From contig DATFRP010000284.1 of assembly GCA_035263125.1 (NCBI GenBank), forward strand, positions 15,885 to 79,884: 64,000 nt of DNA, read 5' to 3'. The DNA is from Gp6-AA40 sp035263125. Its GTDB lineage: Bacteria > Acidobacteriota > Vicinamibacteria > Vicinamibacterales > UBA2999. Position 1 is the first letter of the stretch. Every line of letters begins with the position of its first letter. The position numbers and the translations under genes were made by a program. This document shows, in pieces, positions 24,706 to 33,839 of the stretch. Below the pieces are notes generated by a model. It was not told where the DNA came from and searched no databases. It saw nothing but the letters and a program-made list of their open reading frames with translations.

Positions 24706-26271
24706 CTATTCCCATTCAATCGTTGACGGCGGCTTGGACGAGATGTCGTAGACCACACGATTGATGCCTCTGACTTCGTTCACGATCCGAGACGAGATCG
24801 TGGCAAGCAGATCGTGCGGGAGGCGCGCCCAGTCTGCCGTCATGCCGTCGAGGCTCTCGACCGCTCGGATCGCGACGGTGTACTCGTACGTGCGCGCATC
24901 CCCCATCACGCCGACGCTCTGCACCGGGAGCAGCACCGCAAAGCTTTGCCACAGCCGTTCGTACCAGCCAGCCTTCCGGATCTCCTCGGCGACGATGCGA
25001 TCGGCGAGGCGCAGCAGCGTCAAGCGATCCGCGGTGATCTCGCCCACGACACGAACTGCGAGACCAGGCCCCGGGAAGGGCTGGCGAACCACGAACTCGC
25101 GCTCGAGTCCGAGATCCTCCCCGACCCGTCGCACTTCGTCTTTGAACAGATCGCGCAGCGGCTCCACGAGCGTGAAGTTCATGCGCTCGGGCAGACCGCC
25201 CACGTTGTGATGGCTCTTGATGACGACAGCCGGACCGTGCACCGACGCCGACTCGATGACGTCGGGATACAACGTCCCTTGCCCGAGAAACCCGAAGCCG
25301 CCAAGCTCGTTGGCGCGCCGCTCGAACACGTCGATGAACGTCGTGCCGATGATCTTCCGCTTTTGCTCCGGGTCGGTCACGCCGGCCAGCCGTTGAAGGA
25401 AGAGGGCGCTGGCGTCGACGAAATCGAGCGGCAGGCGCAGCTTGCCGCGAAACCGCGTTTGAATCTGATTGGCTTCGTCGTATCGCAGGAGCCCGTTGTC
25501 GACGAAGATGCAGGTGAGTCGGTCGCCGATCGCGCGATGAATCAGCATCGCGGCGACCGTCGAATCCACACCGCCCGACAGCCCGCACACGACCTTGCCC
25601 GTACCAACCTGTTCACGGATGCGCGCCGTCGCCTCCTCGATGAAGGAGGAGATCGTCCAATCCCCGACGCACCCGCACACGCCGTACGCAAACGCCCGCA
25701 GAATCTCGATCCCGTAATCGGTGTGCGCGACCTCTGGATGGAACAGCAGCGCGTAGAGCTGACGATCGGGCGCTTCCATTGCCGCGATCGGCGCGGTCGC
25801 GCTCGTGGCCGCCACCTGGAATCCAGGCGGCACGGAAGCCACGTCGTCGCCATGGCTCGCCCACACCCGGAGTTCCATCGGAACGTCAGCGAACAAACGC
25901 GGCGCCGCGCTGTGGCCTGGCATGCCGTTTCGAGTGACCTTGACGAGGGCGTGACCGAACTCCCGATGGCCCGACCGACGCACTTCGCCGCCGAGTATGT
26001 CGGTCATCAGTTGCATGCCGTAGCAGATGCCGAGCACCGGGCGGCCGAGATCGAAGAGTCCCGCTTCGCATCGCGGTGCCCCGTCGTCCGATACGCTGCT
26101 CGGCCCACCTGACAGGATCACGCCGACGGGGTCCTTCGCGCGAAGTACCTCAACCGGTGTGTTGAAGGGCAGGATCTCGGTGTAGATCGAAAGCTCACGG
26201 AGTCGGCGAGCGATCAGCTGTGTGTACTGGGACCCGAAGTCGAGGACGAGAATCGTTTGATGTGACACCAT
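24706..26271 (-). CDS. guaA: GMP synthase (glutamine-hydrolysing)
   Basis: Converts XMP to GMP. The glutamine amidotransferase domain has the nucleophile Cys in GICYGMQLM and the His-Glu pair in FHPEVAHTDYG. The ATP-pyrophosphatase domain has the PP-loop GLSGGVDSTVAAML near residue 230. The dimerisation domain ends with the canonical INRVVYDISSKPPSTIEWE. 521 residues, complete. No Shine-Dalgarno is visible before the ATG at 26271. The sequence directly upstream is a tandem-repeat tract, so promoter and leader must lie in or beyond it. Confidence 0.97.
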   Translation of the reverse strand: MVSHQTILVLDFGSQYTQLIARRLRELSIYTEILPFNTPVEVLRAKDPVGVILSGGPSSVSDDGAPRCEAGLFDLGRPVLGICYGMQLMTDILGGEVRRSGHREFGHALVKVTRNGMPGHSAAPRLFADVPMELRVWASHGDDVASVPPGFQVAATSATAPIAAMEAPDRQLYALLFHPEVAHTDYGIEILRAFAYGVCGCVGDWTISSFIEEATARIREQVGTGKVVCGLSGGVDSTVAAMLIHRAIGDRLTCIFVDNGLLRYDEANQIQTRFRGKLRLPLDFVDASALFLQRLAGVTDPEQKRKIIGTTFIDVFERRANELGGFGFLGQGTLYPDVIESASVHGPAVVIKSHHNVGGLPERMNFTLVEPLRDLFKDEVRRVGEDLGLEREFVVRQPFPGPGLAVRVVGEITADRLTLLRLADRIVAEEIRKAGWYERLWQSFAVLLPVQSVGVMGDARTYEYTVAIRAVESLDGMTADWARLPHDLLATISSRIVNEVRGINRVVYDISSKPPSTIEWE

Positions 26272-26276
26272 CGAAA

Positions 26277-26327
26277 GGAATCAGGATTCAGGAATCAGGA
26301 TTCAGAAATCAGGAATCAGGATTCAGG
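26277..26327. repeat. Degenerate tandem repeat of AATCAGGATTCAGG
   Basis: About 50 bases made of three to four imperfect copies of a 14-base unit (AATCAGGATTCAGG, with AATCAGGATTCAGA and truncated AATCAGG units). It begins six bases upstream of the guaA start codon and fills most of the 88-base gap to the divergent gene at 26360. No coding sense and no spacers, so it is not a CRISPR array. Confidence 0.85.
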
Positions 26328-26359
26328 CATCGAGACGCGTTATTATCCCACAACATATA

Positions 26360-27544
26360 GTGGCCCGATCACTTCGAACGTACGTCTTATTGCTATTCTC
26401 ATGCTTGGGCGCCTGCCCCTACTGTGCGGTTGCGCGCGCCGAACACACGCCGATCGATCCGCCGCTCGCTGCGCTGCTTCCCTCGGAACAGGCGTGGCTC
26501 ATCACGCTTCCCTTTCCACCGTCTGCGCCGGCGGCGATGGACGAGACGCGCGTTTACATACCACTCGCCGGCGAGCACTTCATCGCGCTGAACCGGCAGA
26601 CCGGCGCAACGATCTGGAGCGTCGACATCGAGAGCGAGTGGTCCCCGCTCGTGCGCGACGGCGTGGTGTACATCGCAGCCAGCGACGAACTCCACGCCCT
26701 GGACGCAGCGACGGGCAATCACAAATGGCGTGTCCCGCTGCCTCGCAGCCCGATGGCCGCTCTTGCGATGACGGAAAGCGCGATCATCGCGCTGGTCACG
26801 CCGGACGAAGTGTTGGCGTTCCGTCCGGCAGATGGAAGCCAGCTCTGGGCTCAGTCGTTCGGCGGTACGTCTGGACCTGCGTCGATGGCCGTCGATCGCT
26901 CCCGCATTGTCGTGACCCTTGGCTCCCGGGTGTTGCGCGTCGATCACGGAAAGGGCGCCGTACGGTGGAGTCGCACATTGCCTGGCATGCTGCGATCGCC
27001 TGTCCTCGCCGGCAATCGCGTCTTTGTCGGATCGACGGACAACGAAGTTCACGCGCTCAATGCCGACAGCGGCGGCGTGGACTGGTCGTTTCAGGTCGGA
27101 GGCGACGTGATCGGCGCCGCGACCGCCGATGACGTAGTGTTCGTCGTGTCGCTCGACAACGTGCTGCGCGCCCTCAAGCAGGGCTCCGGCAATCAAGTGT
27201 GGCTTCAGAAACTCAACATGCGACCGGCGGCGCCGCCGTATGCGCTTGGCGGCATCGTCGTCGTGCCAGGGATGTCGACGCCGCTGGCGACGTTCAACGC
27301 GAAAACGGGAAAGTTGATCGCGACGCTCGACACGACAGCGGATCTGCCCGACGTCAAGTTCCTCGCCCCGACACTCGTATCTTCCAAGCTGACCCCGTTT
27401 ACCGTGTCGCTGGTCGCGATCACGCGCGACGGGCGCGCGATGGGTCATCGGTCGGTCGCGATGATGTTCCGTGATGCCGCGCTCGTGCCGCTGACGACTC
27501 TTCCAGGAAAACCGCTGACGAAGGAACGCTCGACGATCCCCTGA
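26360..27544 (+). CDS. PQQ-type beta-propeller protein (BamB-like fold), secreted
   Basis: A 394-residue exported protein starting at GTG 26360. Its signal sequence is hydrophobic with Cys residues (TYVLLLFSCLGACPYC); a lipobox is possible but not clean. The body is repeated PQQ-like blades: HFIALNRQTGATIWSVDI, ELHALDAATGNHKWRVPL, VLAFRPADGSQLWAQSF, EVHALNADSGGVDWSFQV and VLRALKQGSGNQVWLQKL. The fold is that of BamB and of PQQ dehydrogenases; no dehydrogenase active-site residues are visible, so BamB-like scaffolding is more likely. It stands alone, divergent from guaA. Confidence 0.75.
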   Translation: MARSLRTYVLLLFSCLGACPYCAVARAEHTPIDPPLAALLPSEQAWLITLPFPPSAPAAMDETRVYIPLAGEHFIALNRQTGATIWSVDIESEWSPLVRDGVVYIAASDELHALDAATGNHKWRVPLPRSPMAALAMTESAIIALVTPDEVLAFRPADGSQLWAQSFGGTSGPASMAVDRSRIVVTLGSRVLRVDHGKGAVRWSRTLPGMLRSPVLAGNRVFVGSTDNEVHALNADSGGVDWSFQVGGDVIGAATADDVVFVVSLDNVLRALKQGSGNQVWLQKLNMRPAAPPYALGGIVVVPGMSTPLATFNAKTGKLIATLDTTADLPDVKFLAPTLVSSKLTPFTVSLVAITRDGRAMGHRSVAMMFRDAALVPLTTLPGKPLTKERSTIP

Positions 27545-27554
27545 TCGGCCACGA

Positions 27555-28781
27555 TCACGAGCTGGTCAGCGCTGGCTGAAGGACGGTCGCAAGTCGTTTG
27601 ACGCCTTCTTCAATCCGATCGACCGACGGCGCCGAGAACGACAACCGAATCGTCTGGTGTCCGCTGCCGTCGACGAAGAACGCGCTCCCGATCACGAAGA
27701 CGACGCCCTGATCGAGCGCGAGACGGAGCACGTCCAGATCCCTACGCCCTTCCGGCAGCGTCGCCCAGACGAAGAAGCCGCCTTTCGGCGACTCCCACGA
27801 CAGCCGGTCGCCGATATGCGTGCGAATCGCGCGCTCGATCACATCACGCTTCCGTCGATACGCGGCTCGAAGCGTTGGCGCCAGCCGATCGATCACGCCG
27901 CGCCGGATCGCCTCGAACGCGATGTGTTGATCGAGCACCCCCGATGAGAGATCGGTCGATTGTTTGGCGGTGTCGAATCGATCGACCAGAACACGCGGCG
28001 CCGCCATCCACCCGACGCGGAACCCGGGCGCCAGCGTTTTCGACACGGTGCTCAAGTACAGCACGCGCCCGTTAGTATCGTCGGCGGCGATCGGACGAGT
28101 CTCCGCCGCGCTCGCTACGTCCTCGAAGTACAGCGAGCCGTACGGATCGTCCTCGACGATCAACACGTCGCGTCGTTCGGCCCATTCGAGGAGCCGTCTC
28201 CGCTTGTCGAGCGCCAGCAGACTGCCCGTGGGATTCTGGAAGTTCGGGATGATGTACAAGAGCTTGACCGTATGACCGGCACGGTGCTCCCGCTGCCAGA
28301 CTTCGTCGAGATGATCGAGGCTGATCCCATCGGCCTCCAGCTTCACACCGACGATGTTCGCCTGCGCGTTCTTGAACGCGGCGATTCCCCCCGTAAACGT
28401 CGGCAGCTCGACCAGGACGACGTCGCCAGGGCTGATGATCACACGCGCGATGAGATCGATGCCCTGTTGCGAGCCACTGGTGATGATGACGTTCTCGCGC
28501 ACGGTCTTGATTCCGCGGGCCTCGAGCACGTCGACCAGCGTCTCCACGAGAGGCATGTGTCCACGCGTCGGTCCGTATTGCAAGGTGTCGCCGTCGTCGC
28601 CGCGCAGCAGTGAGTCGGCGATCGCGCGAAGCTCGTCCCACGGAAACAGCTCGGGGTCCGGATACCCGGGAGCAAACGACACCATGTCGGGTGCCTGCGA
28701 CACGAGGATGCCCATCTGCCGGATCGCGGAGCCGGCGAGCTGTCGTCCCGTGGCCGAAAGAAAGCGCTCGTAGTCGGTCAT
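27555..28781 (-). CDS. PLP-dependent aminotransferase, fold type I (class I/II, LysN/MocR-like)
   Basis: A 408-residue aminotransferase. PLP-binding features are TSGSQQGIDLIARVI, the conserved NFQNPTGSLLALDKRR, the Asp and Tyr in EDDPYGSLYFED, and the Schiff-base Lys in STVSKTLAPGFRVGW. The C-terminal Arg lies in HQTIRLSFSAPS. Nearest relatives by motif are 2-aminoadipate/multi-substrate aminotransferases; no GntR DNA-binding domain is present, so it is not a MocR regulator. Substrate cannot be read from sequence. It overlaps the upstream membrane-protein gene by four bases (ATGA). Confidence 0.88.
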   Translation of the reverse strand: MTDYERFLSATGRQLAGSAIRQMGILVSQAPDMVSFAPGYPDPELFPWDELRAIADSLLRGDDGDTLQYGPTRGHMPLVETLVDVLEARGIKTVRENVIITSGSQQGIDLIARVIISPGDVVLVELPTFTGGIAAFKNAQANIVGVKLEADGISLDHLDEVWQREHRAGHTVKLLYIIPNFQNPTGSLLALDKRRRLLEWAERRDVLIVEDDPYGSLYFEDVASAAETRPIAADDTNGRVLYLSTVSKTLAPGFRVGWMAAPRVLVDRFDTAKQSTDLSSGVLDQHIAFEAIRRGVIDRLAPTLRAAYRRKRDVIERAIRTHIGDRLSWESPKGGFFVWATLPEGRRDLDVLRLALDQGVVFVIGSAFFVDGSGHQTIRLSFSAPSVDRIEEGVKRLATVLQPALTSS

Positions 28782-29815
28782 GACATCTCCGCGGCGTTCA
28801 CTCCCGGATCCGGTTCAGCACGGGCACGTGACCTCCCCCGGACACGAGCGCCGGCAAGCGACGTCCGGGCGTCATCACGGTAGAGCGTGACGTAGGCCGC
28901 GATAGACGAGAGACCGATGTATTGAAAGACGATGTCGCGGAGCATCCAGGCCAGCAGTTGCAGCGGCAGGACCGTGAGTCCGAAGAGCGGAATGAATGCG
29001 ATCAAGCCGAGGGCCGCGGTTGCGACCAACGACGCCGACGTCGCACACAGGACGAGCGCGAGCACGACCAGGAACACGGCGGCGACCAACCGCCGTTCGC
29101 GACGGAGAAACGCAGACACGCGCGGGAACGCCGACATGATCGAGCAGTCGTCGGCGACGATCACGATCTGCATGAGCAAGTACAGGAAGTTGACGATCGT
29201 GATCCATGCGACGAAGACCACTGTGAACGCGACGAGCAGACCAGCGCTCCAGCTCGCCGAGACGACGATGACGTAGATCGCGCCCGACGCGAGATACACG
29301 CCCATCAGCGCGAGACCGAGGCGCGCAAACCGGGGAAAGAGTGCGCGCGCCGACTCGACGAACTGATCGACGGAAAACGCCGACGCCGTCGCGATCACGT
29401 CGGGCAGCAGCAATGGAGGCTGTTCAACCGGCCCGGCTTTACGCTCGCCCCGGACCATGATGGCGACCGCACCCCCCTTGATCAGGAACACGAAGAGAGA
29501 CGCGCCGGCAATCACGACGCCCAGCGACGCGATCCACGCGGTGAGCACCAGGGGGCGCGAGAGCAACGACGCCACGATCGTGGTGGCGACCTCACGCCAA
29601 TCCTGTGACATCAGCGCGACCGGCTCCTCGCCGACGACCAGCGCGACCAGAAAGATGCCGCCCGCGAGCGGCGCCAGGATCAGGAGCTTGAACAGCGAGT
29701 CGGCAATCGCCTGAATGACCGCGACCGGCCAGTTCGCGGCCGCGACCAGGGCGCCGCGCTTCAGGGTGAGCTTGAGAGTGTTGGAGAAGGTCACCGGGCT
29801 ACATGGTACGTCCAA
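28778..29815 (-). CDS. Polytopic membrane protein of unknown function
   Basis: A 345-residue hydrophobic protein with about six to seven membrane segments, including ADSLFKLLILAPLAGGIFLV, GVVIAGASLFVFLIKGGAVA and a block near residues 245-285 (LVAAVFLVVLALVLCATS). The C-terminal tail is polar and Arg-rich. I recognise no family. The start given is TTG 29815, which overlaps the opposite-strand gene's upstream sequence; in-frame GTG 29794 is equally plausible. Its stop overlaps the aminotransferase start, so the two are translationally coupled. Confidence 0.7.
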   Translation of the reverse strand: MDVPCSPVTFSNTLKLTLKRGALVAAANWPVAVIQAIADSLFKLLILAPLAGGIFLVALVVGEEPVALMSQDWREVATTIVASLLSRPLVLTAWIASLGVVIAGASLFVFLIKGGAVAIMVRGERKAGPVEQPPLLLPDVIATASAFSVDQFVESARALFPRFARLGLALMGVYLASGAIYVIVVSASWSAGLLVAFTVVFVAWITIVNFLYLLMQIVIVADDCSIMSAFPRVSAFLRRERRLVAAVFLVVLALVLCATSASLVATAALGLIAFIPLFGLTVLPLQLLAWMLRDIVFQYIGLSSIAAYVTLYRDDARTSLAGARVRGRSRARAEPDPGVNAAEMS

Positions 29816-29871
29816 ACCACATTCCCAATCCCGACTCCCATCCAGACAACTGCAAATCTACAATTGGTTCA

Positions 29872-32800
29872 GTGGCCTCTTCTCTGCTGGTCCGTCCATC
29901 ACCGCCTGCCCTGGCCCGCCGTACGCTGCTGTCGATTGCGCTGATCGGCATCGCCAGCGCGCTCGTGGTGTTCGTGGCCGGATGGGCAATTGGCCGATCG
30001 GTCATCGGGGTCGACAACCAGCAGGCGCACACCCTGGTGGAACGCGAGGTGCACGACGCGTTCGACACCATGTCCCGCAAGCTGCGTGACGTGGCTGTGA
30101 ACCTCGCTGATCCCGCCGCCGTGCGCGCCGCATCGGATGGTGACACCGCCGCCGCGAGCGAACTGATGACCCGCGCCAATCAGTCAGTGACTCGCATCGA
30201 CCCCGACGCGACCGTCACGGTGTACGGCGCAGACAGCATGCCGCTCGCATGGGCCGGGCGTCCAACGGAGATGCCCCCCGATCGACTCGCGGGCGGGGAA
30301 ACCTGGTTCATCGCGCCCGGTGCCCGTGGCCTCCGCCTGTTCTACATCCGGCCGGTCGTCGACGGTTCCACTCGCGTGGGCACGATCGTCGTCGAGCAGG
30401 CGCTCCCAGCTGCCGACGAATCGGAAGGTCGTCGCAGCGGCTTGCAGGCCGGCGAAGACTCGTTCCGCTTCAGCACGCCGCTCGCGCCGGTATCCGTCCA
30501 ACTACCAGTCGAACGAATCGACGGACTGTCATCACAAGCGTTCGAGGTGCGAGCGCCCTCGGGAGCGCCGCTCCTGACCGCGATGGTTTCCGACGACGAT
30601 CTGACGGCGGCTCGCGAGCGATGGGCTCGTGCCACGGTCTCGCTGGCGCTGATGGTGCTGGGCTTGACCGTGATGCTCCTGACGGGACCGCTGCTGGATT
30701 GGCGGAATCGTCAGCGCCATGCATGGCCGTACGCACTCGTCGTCGCCCTGATCGCCGTCGTCATCATGACGGCCCGACTGCTGTTCAGCGTCTCGTCACC
30801 GGCAGACTGGTCGACCGCCCTGGTGTTTTCCAACGGCTACGCGTCCTCGCTGCTCACGCCGCTCCTCAAGTCGCCATTCGATTTTCTCCTGACGGCCGCC
30901 AGCGCCTGCGCGCTGATGGCCTTGTTGCTGGCGGCGGCCGAGGCTGCGCGCGCGCATTTCTGGCGACATCGCCGCTCGGTCTCGGGCGCACGACACCGCG
31001 TGCTGTTCCTGAGCGAACAGCTCGCTGCCGGCGCGATCGTCGCGCTGATCCTGCTGGGACATCAGGCGTTGCTGCGCGACACGGTGAGCCACAACACGAC
31101 GCTCGACCTGCTGCATTTCTCACTGCACCCCTGGAACATGCCGAGACTCGCGCTGCAACTCGGGCTGGTGCTCGCGCATGCCGCCGCCCTTGGCCTCGGC
31201 GTCCTGGTACTGCGCGCCTCGCTCGTGGGCTGGCGCGTTCCACGTCGGACGTGGAGTATGCGCGCGCTCACGCTCGCCGCGTGGACGCTGCCGCTGATCG
31301 TCTGGCAGTTGACGCGTGGCACCGCCCTCGCTCCTCAGCTCCCGCTGCTCGTCGCCCTGGTCGCAACCGTGATGCTTGCGGGGGCGGCCACGCGCCTGGG
31401 TCAACGCTATCGCCGCGGATCGCAGGCGTTTCGACTGAGTCTGCTGACGCTGCCGCTCGTGATTCCGTCCTTTGCGTTCTATCCAACGATCGTGCAATTC
31501 GCGCGGCAAGCCAAATCCGATCTGGTGGTCAGCACGTACGCGCCCGAAGTGACGACACAGCGGCAGGAAGTCCAGGAGCAAGTGAAGTTGAGCCGCGATG
31601 AGATCGACGCGTTTCCAAACCTCGTCGATCTGGTGACCACCAAAATCAACCCGGGCGTGGAAACGTCGACCGATCGCGCGTTCAAGGTGTGGCAGACCAC
31701 GGCACTCGCTCGGTACCCGATCACATCGTCAGTGGAGTTGTACGGGAGTGATGGCCGACTCGTGAGCCGGTTCGCATTCAACCTGCCCGAGGATCTCTCG
31801 TTGCCGCCGCTGTCGGAAGAACAGTCGTGCGCCTGGGACGTCTTCGAAGAAGTGGCTCCGTTCTTTGCCGAAGAGCGCCGCGTGCTTCATGCCGGCCGAG
31901 CGTTCTGTGCCGCCGATCCCAAAGCGAAGCCGCTCGGATCGATCGTCGTGCACGCCATGCCCGACTACGAGAACCTCACATTCATCTCATCCCGCAGTCC
32001 GTACATGGAGCTGGTGAGGCCGACCGATCCGTTGCGCGGCGAAGGGCTTGCGGGCCGCGACGTCGAGTTCGCCGTCTATGGCTGGAGCCGCACCCAGTTG
32101 TATCCGCCGGCCGCGACGGCCTGGTCTCTCCCCGACGATGTATTCGAGCGCGTCGAAGCGTCGCGGACGCCGTTCTGGACGACGCTCTATCGTGGTCGCG
32201 ATGCCTACGACGTCTACCTGCTGAACGATCGCGGGGGCATCTACGCACTCGGGTATCCGTCGATTTCCGCCCTCGGACATCTGGTCAACCTCGCCGAGTT
32301 GGCTGTGCTCGCACTCTGCATGTACGTGCTGCTGCTCCTGGCAAACGCGCTGCACCGCTGGCTCGGACGCCGTCGTGTCCGCGCTCCGGCGCTGCTGCGT
32401 GAGATCCGCGCGAGCTTCTATCGCAAGCTCTTTCTCGCGTTCGTCGCCGCTGCGTTCGTTCCTGTGATCGCTCTGGTGCTGGTGACACGGAACTACGTTG
32501 CCGATCAAGTCGAACGGAGTATCGAACAGGAAGCGGTACGGACTGCGTCGACCGCTGCCCGCGTGGTCGAGGACCTGGCGTCCCGGCGTGCGGCGCAGCA
32601 AGGCGTGGGTGTCGATGACGACCTGATGGTCCTCGTCGGTCGGCTGATCGATCAGGATGTCAACATGTTCATGGGGCCGCGGCTGCATGCGACGAGCGAA
32701 CGGAATCTGTTTGCATCGGGATTCCTGCCGACGCGCACGCCCTCCGAAGTGTACCGTGCGCTCGAACTCGGCAACGAGGCGTCGTATGTCACCCACGAAC

Positions 32801-33834
32801 GCATCGGCGCATCGGAATACCTGGTCGCGGCAACCAGGCTCACCTTGAATCAGCTCGGCATCCTCACGGTGCCGCTGACCTCCCGGCAGCGCGAGATCGA
32901 AGAGCAGATCGACACACTCGACCGCCGCGCGCTGCTGGCGGCGCTGCTGTTCATCCTGGGCGGTGCCGGGCTTGGATACTCGATGGCCGAGCGGATTTCG
33001 GATCCGGTGAGGCGACTCACGCGTGCGACCAGACGCATTGCACGCGGCGACCTCGATGCACGAGTCGCGGCGACATCCTCGGACGAATTGAGACGCCTGG
33101 TCGATGACTTCAACAGCATGGCGAGCGACCTGCAGCGGCAGCGGATCGAGCTCGAACGAACCCATCGCCTCGAGGCGTGGGCAGAGATGGCCCGGCAGGT
33201 CGCACACGAAATCAAGAATCCACTGACGCCGATTCAGTTGAATGCCGAGCACCTCCGCCGCGTCCACGCCGATCGCGGCGAGCCGCTCGGTCCGGTGTTG
33301 CAGGAATGTGTGGGCACGATCCTGACGCAGGTGAAGCTCCTCCGGCAGATCGCGTCCGAGTTCTCGAGCTACGCCTCGTCGCCGACGGCAAAGCCGGCCG
33401 ACGTCGACAGTGCCGCCCTGCTGCGCGAGATTGTCGAACCGTATCGTGTCGGGCTCGAGGGACGGATCCATTTCGACGTCGACGTCCCCGCGACACTCCC
33501 CCACGTGCGTGTCGACCGCACGCTGATTGCCCGCTCGCTCACCAACATCGTCGAGAACGCGCTCCACGCGATGCCGGGATCGGGCACGCTCGGCGTCTCG
33601 GCGCGGCATGAGGATCACGTCGTGCACATCCGCGTGTCGGACACGGGCATCGGCATGGATCGCGAAGCGCTCGCGCGGGCGTTCGAACCGTACTTCTCGA
33701 CCAAGGCCAGCGGCACGGGACTGGGCCTTCCGATCGCGAAACGGAACGTCGAGTTGAGTGGCGGCACGATCGCGATCGCGAGCGAGCGCGAGCGCGGCAC
33801 GACGGTGGCGATCACCTTGCCCGTCGCAGGTTGA
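29872..33834 (+). CDS. Giant orphan sensor histidine kinase with about 12 membrane segments
   Basis: A 1,320-residue membrane kinase. I chose GTG 29872 because it places a basic stretch directly before the first helix (LLSIALIGIASALVVFVAGW); an upstream ATG at 29803 would overlap the divergent gene. A periplasmic sensor loop follows, then about eight helices, a second large extracytoplasmic region (about residues 540-800) and three more helices. HAMP is at MAERISDPVRRLTRATRRIA. The HisKA H-box is EMARQVAHEIKNPLTPIQLN. HATPase has NIVENALHAM, DTGIGMD and TGLGLPIAKRNVELSGG. The H-box and C-terminal half resemble NtrY. No response regulator is nearby. Confidence 0.9.
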   Translation: MASSLLVRPSPPALARRTLLSIALIGIASALVVFVAGWAIGRSVIGVDNQQAHTLVEREVHDAFDTMSRKLRDVAVNLADPAAVRAASDGDTAAASELMTRANQSVTRIDPDATVTVYGADSMPLAWAGRPTEMPPDRLAGGETWFIAPGARGLRLFYIRPVVDGSTRVGTIVVEQALPAADESEGRRSGLQAGEDSFRFSTPLAPVSVQLPVERIDGLSSQAFEVRAPSGAPLLTAMVSDDDLTAARERWARATVSLALMVLGLTVMLLTGPLLDWRNRQRHAWPYALVVALIAVVIMTARLLFSVSSPADWSTALVFSNGYASSLLTPLLKSPFDFLLTAASACALMALLLAAAEAARAHFWRHRRSVSGARHRVLFLSEQLAAGAIVALILLGHQALLRDTVSHNTTLDLLHFSLHPWNMPRLALQLGLVLAHAAALGLGVLVLRASLVGWRVPRRTWSMRALTLAAWTLPLIVWQLTRGTALAPQLPLLVALVATVMLAGAATRLGQRYRRGSQAFRLSLLTLPLVIPSFAFYPTIVQFARQAKSDLVVSTYAPEVTTQRQEVQEQVKLSRDEIDAFPNLVDLVTTKINPGVETSTDRAFKVWQTTALARYPITSSVELYGSDGRLVSRFAFNLPEDLSLPPLSEEQSCAWDVFEEVAPFFAEERRVLHAGRAFCAADPKAKPLGSIVVHAMPDYENLTFISSRSPYMELVRPTDPLRGEGLAGRDVEFAVYGWSRTQLYPPAATAWSLPDDVFERVEASRTPFWTTLYRGRDAYDVYLLNDRGGIYALGYPSISALGHLVNLAELAVLALCMYVLLLLANALHRWLGRRRVRAPALLREIRASFYRKLFLAFVAAAFVPVIALVLVTRNYVADQVERSIEQEAVRTASTAARVVEDLASRRAAQQGVGVDDDLMVLVGRLIDQDVNMFMGPRLHATSERNLFASGFLPTRTPSEVYRALELGNEASYVTHERIGASEYLVAATRLTLNQLGILTVPLTSRQREIEEQIDTLDRRALLAALLFILGGAGLGYSMAERISDPVRRLTRATRRIARGDLDARVAATSSDELRRLVDDFNSMASDLQRQRIELERTHRLEAWAEMARQVAHEIKNPLTPIQLNAEHLRRVHADRGEPLGPVLQECVGTILTQVKLLRQIASEFSSYASSPTAKPADVDSAALLREIVEPYRVGLEGRIHFDVDVPATLPHVRVDRTLIARSLTNIVENALHAMPGSGTLGVSARHEDHVVHIRVSDTGIGMDREALARAFEPYFSTKASGTGLGLPIAKRNVELSGGTIAIASERERGTTVAITLPVAG

Positions 33835-33839
33835 GAGCT

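Noticed and set aside
26277..26327. CRISPR-like array
   Set aside because: Units are 14 bases, degenerate and contiguous, with no spacers and no cas genes.
27555..28781. MocR-type regulator
   Set aside because: The aminotransferase domain resembles that of MocR proteins but there is no N-terminal GntR DNA-binding domain.
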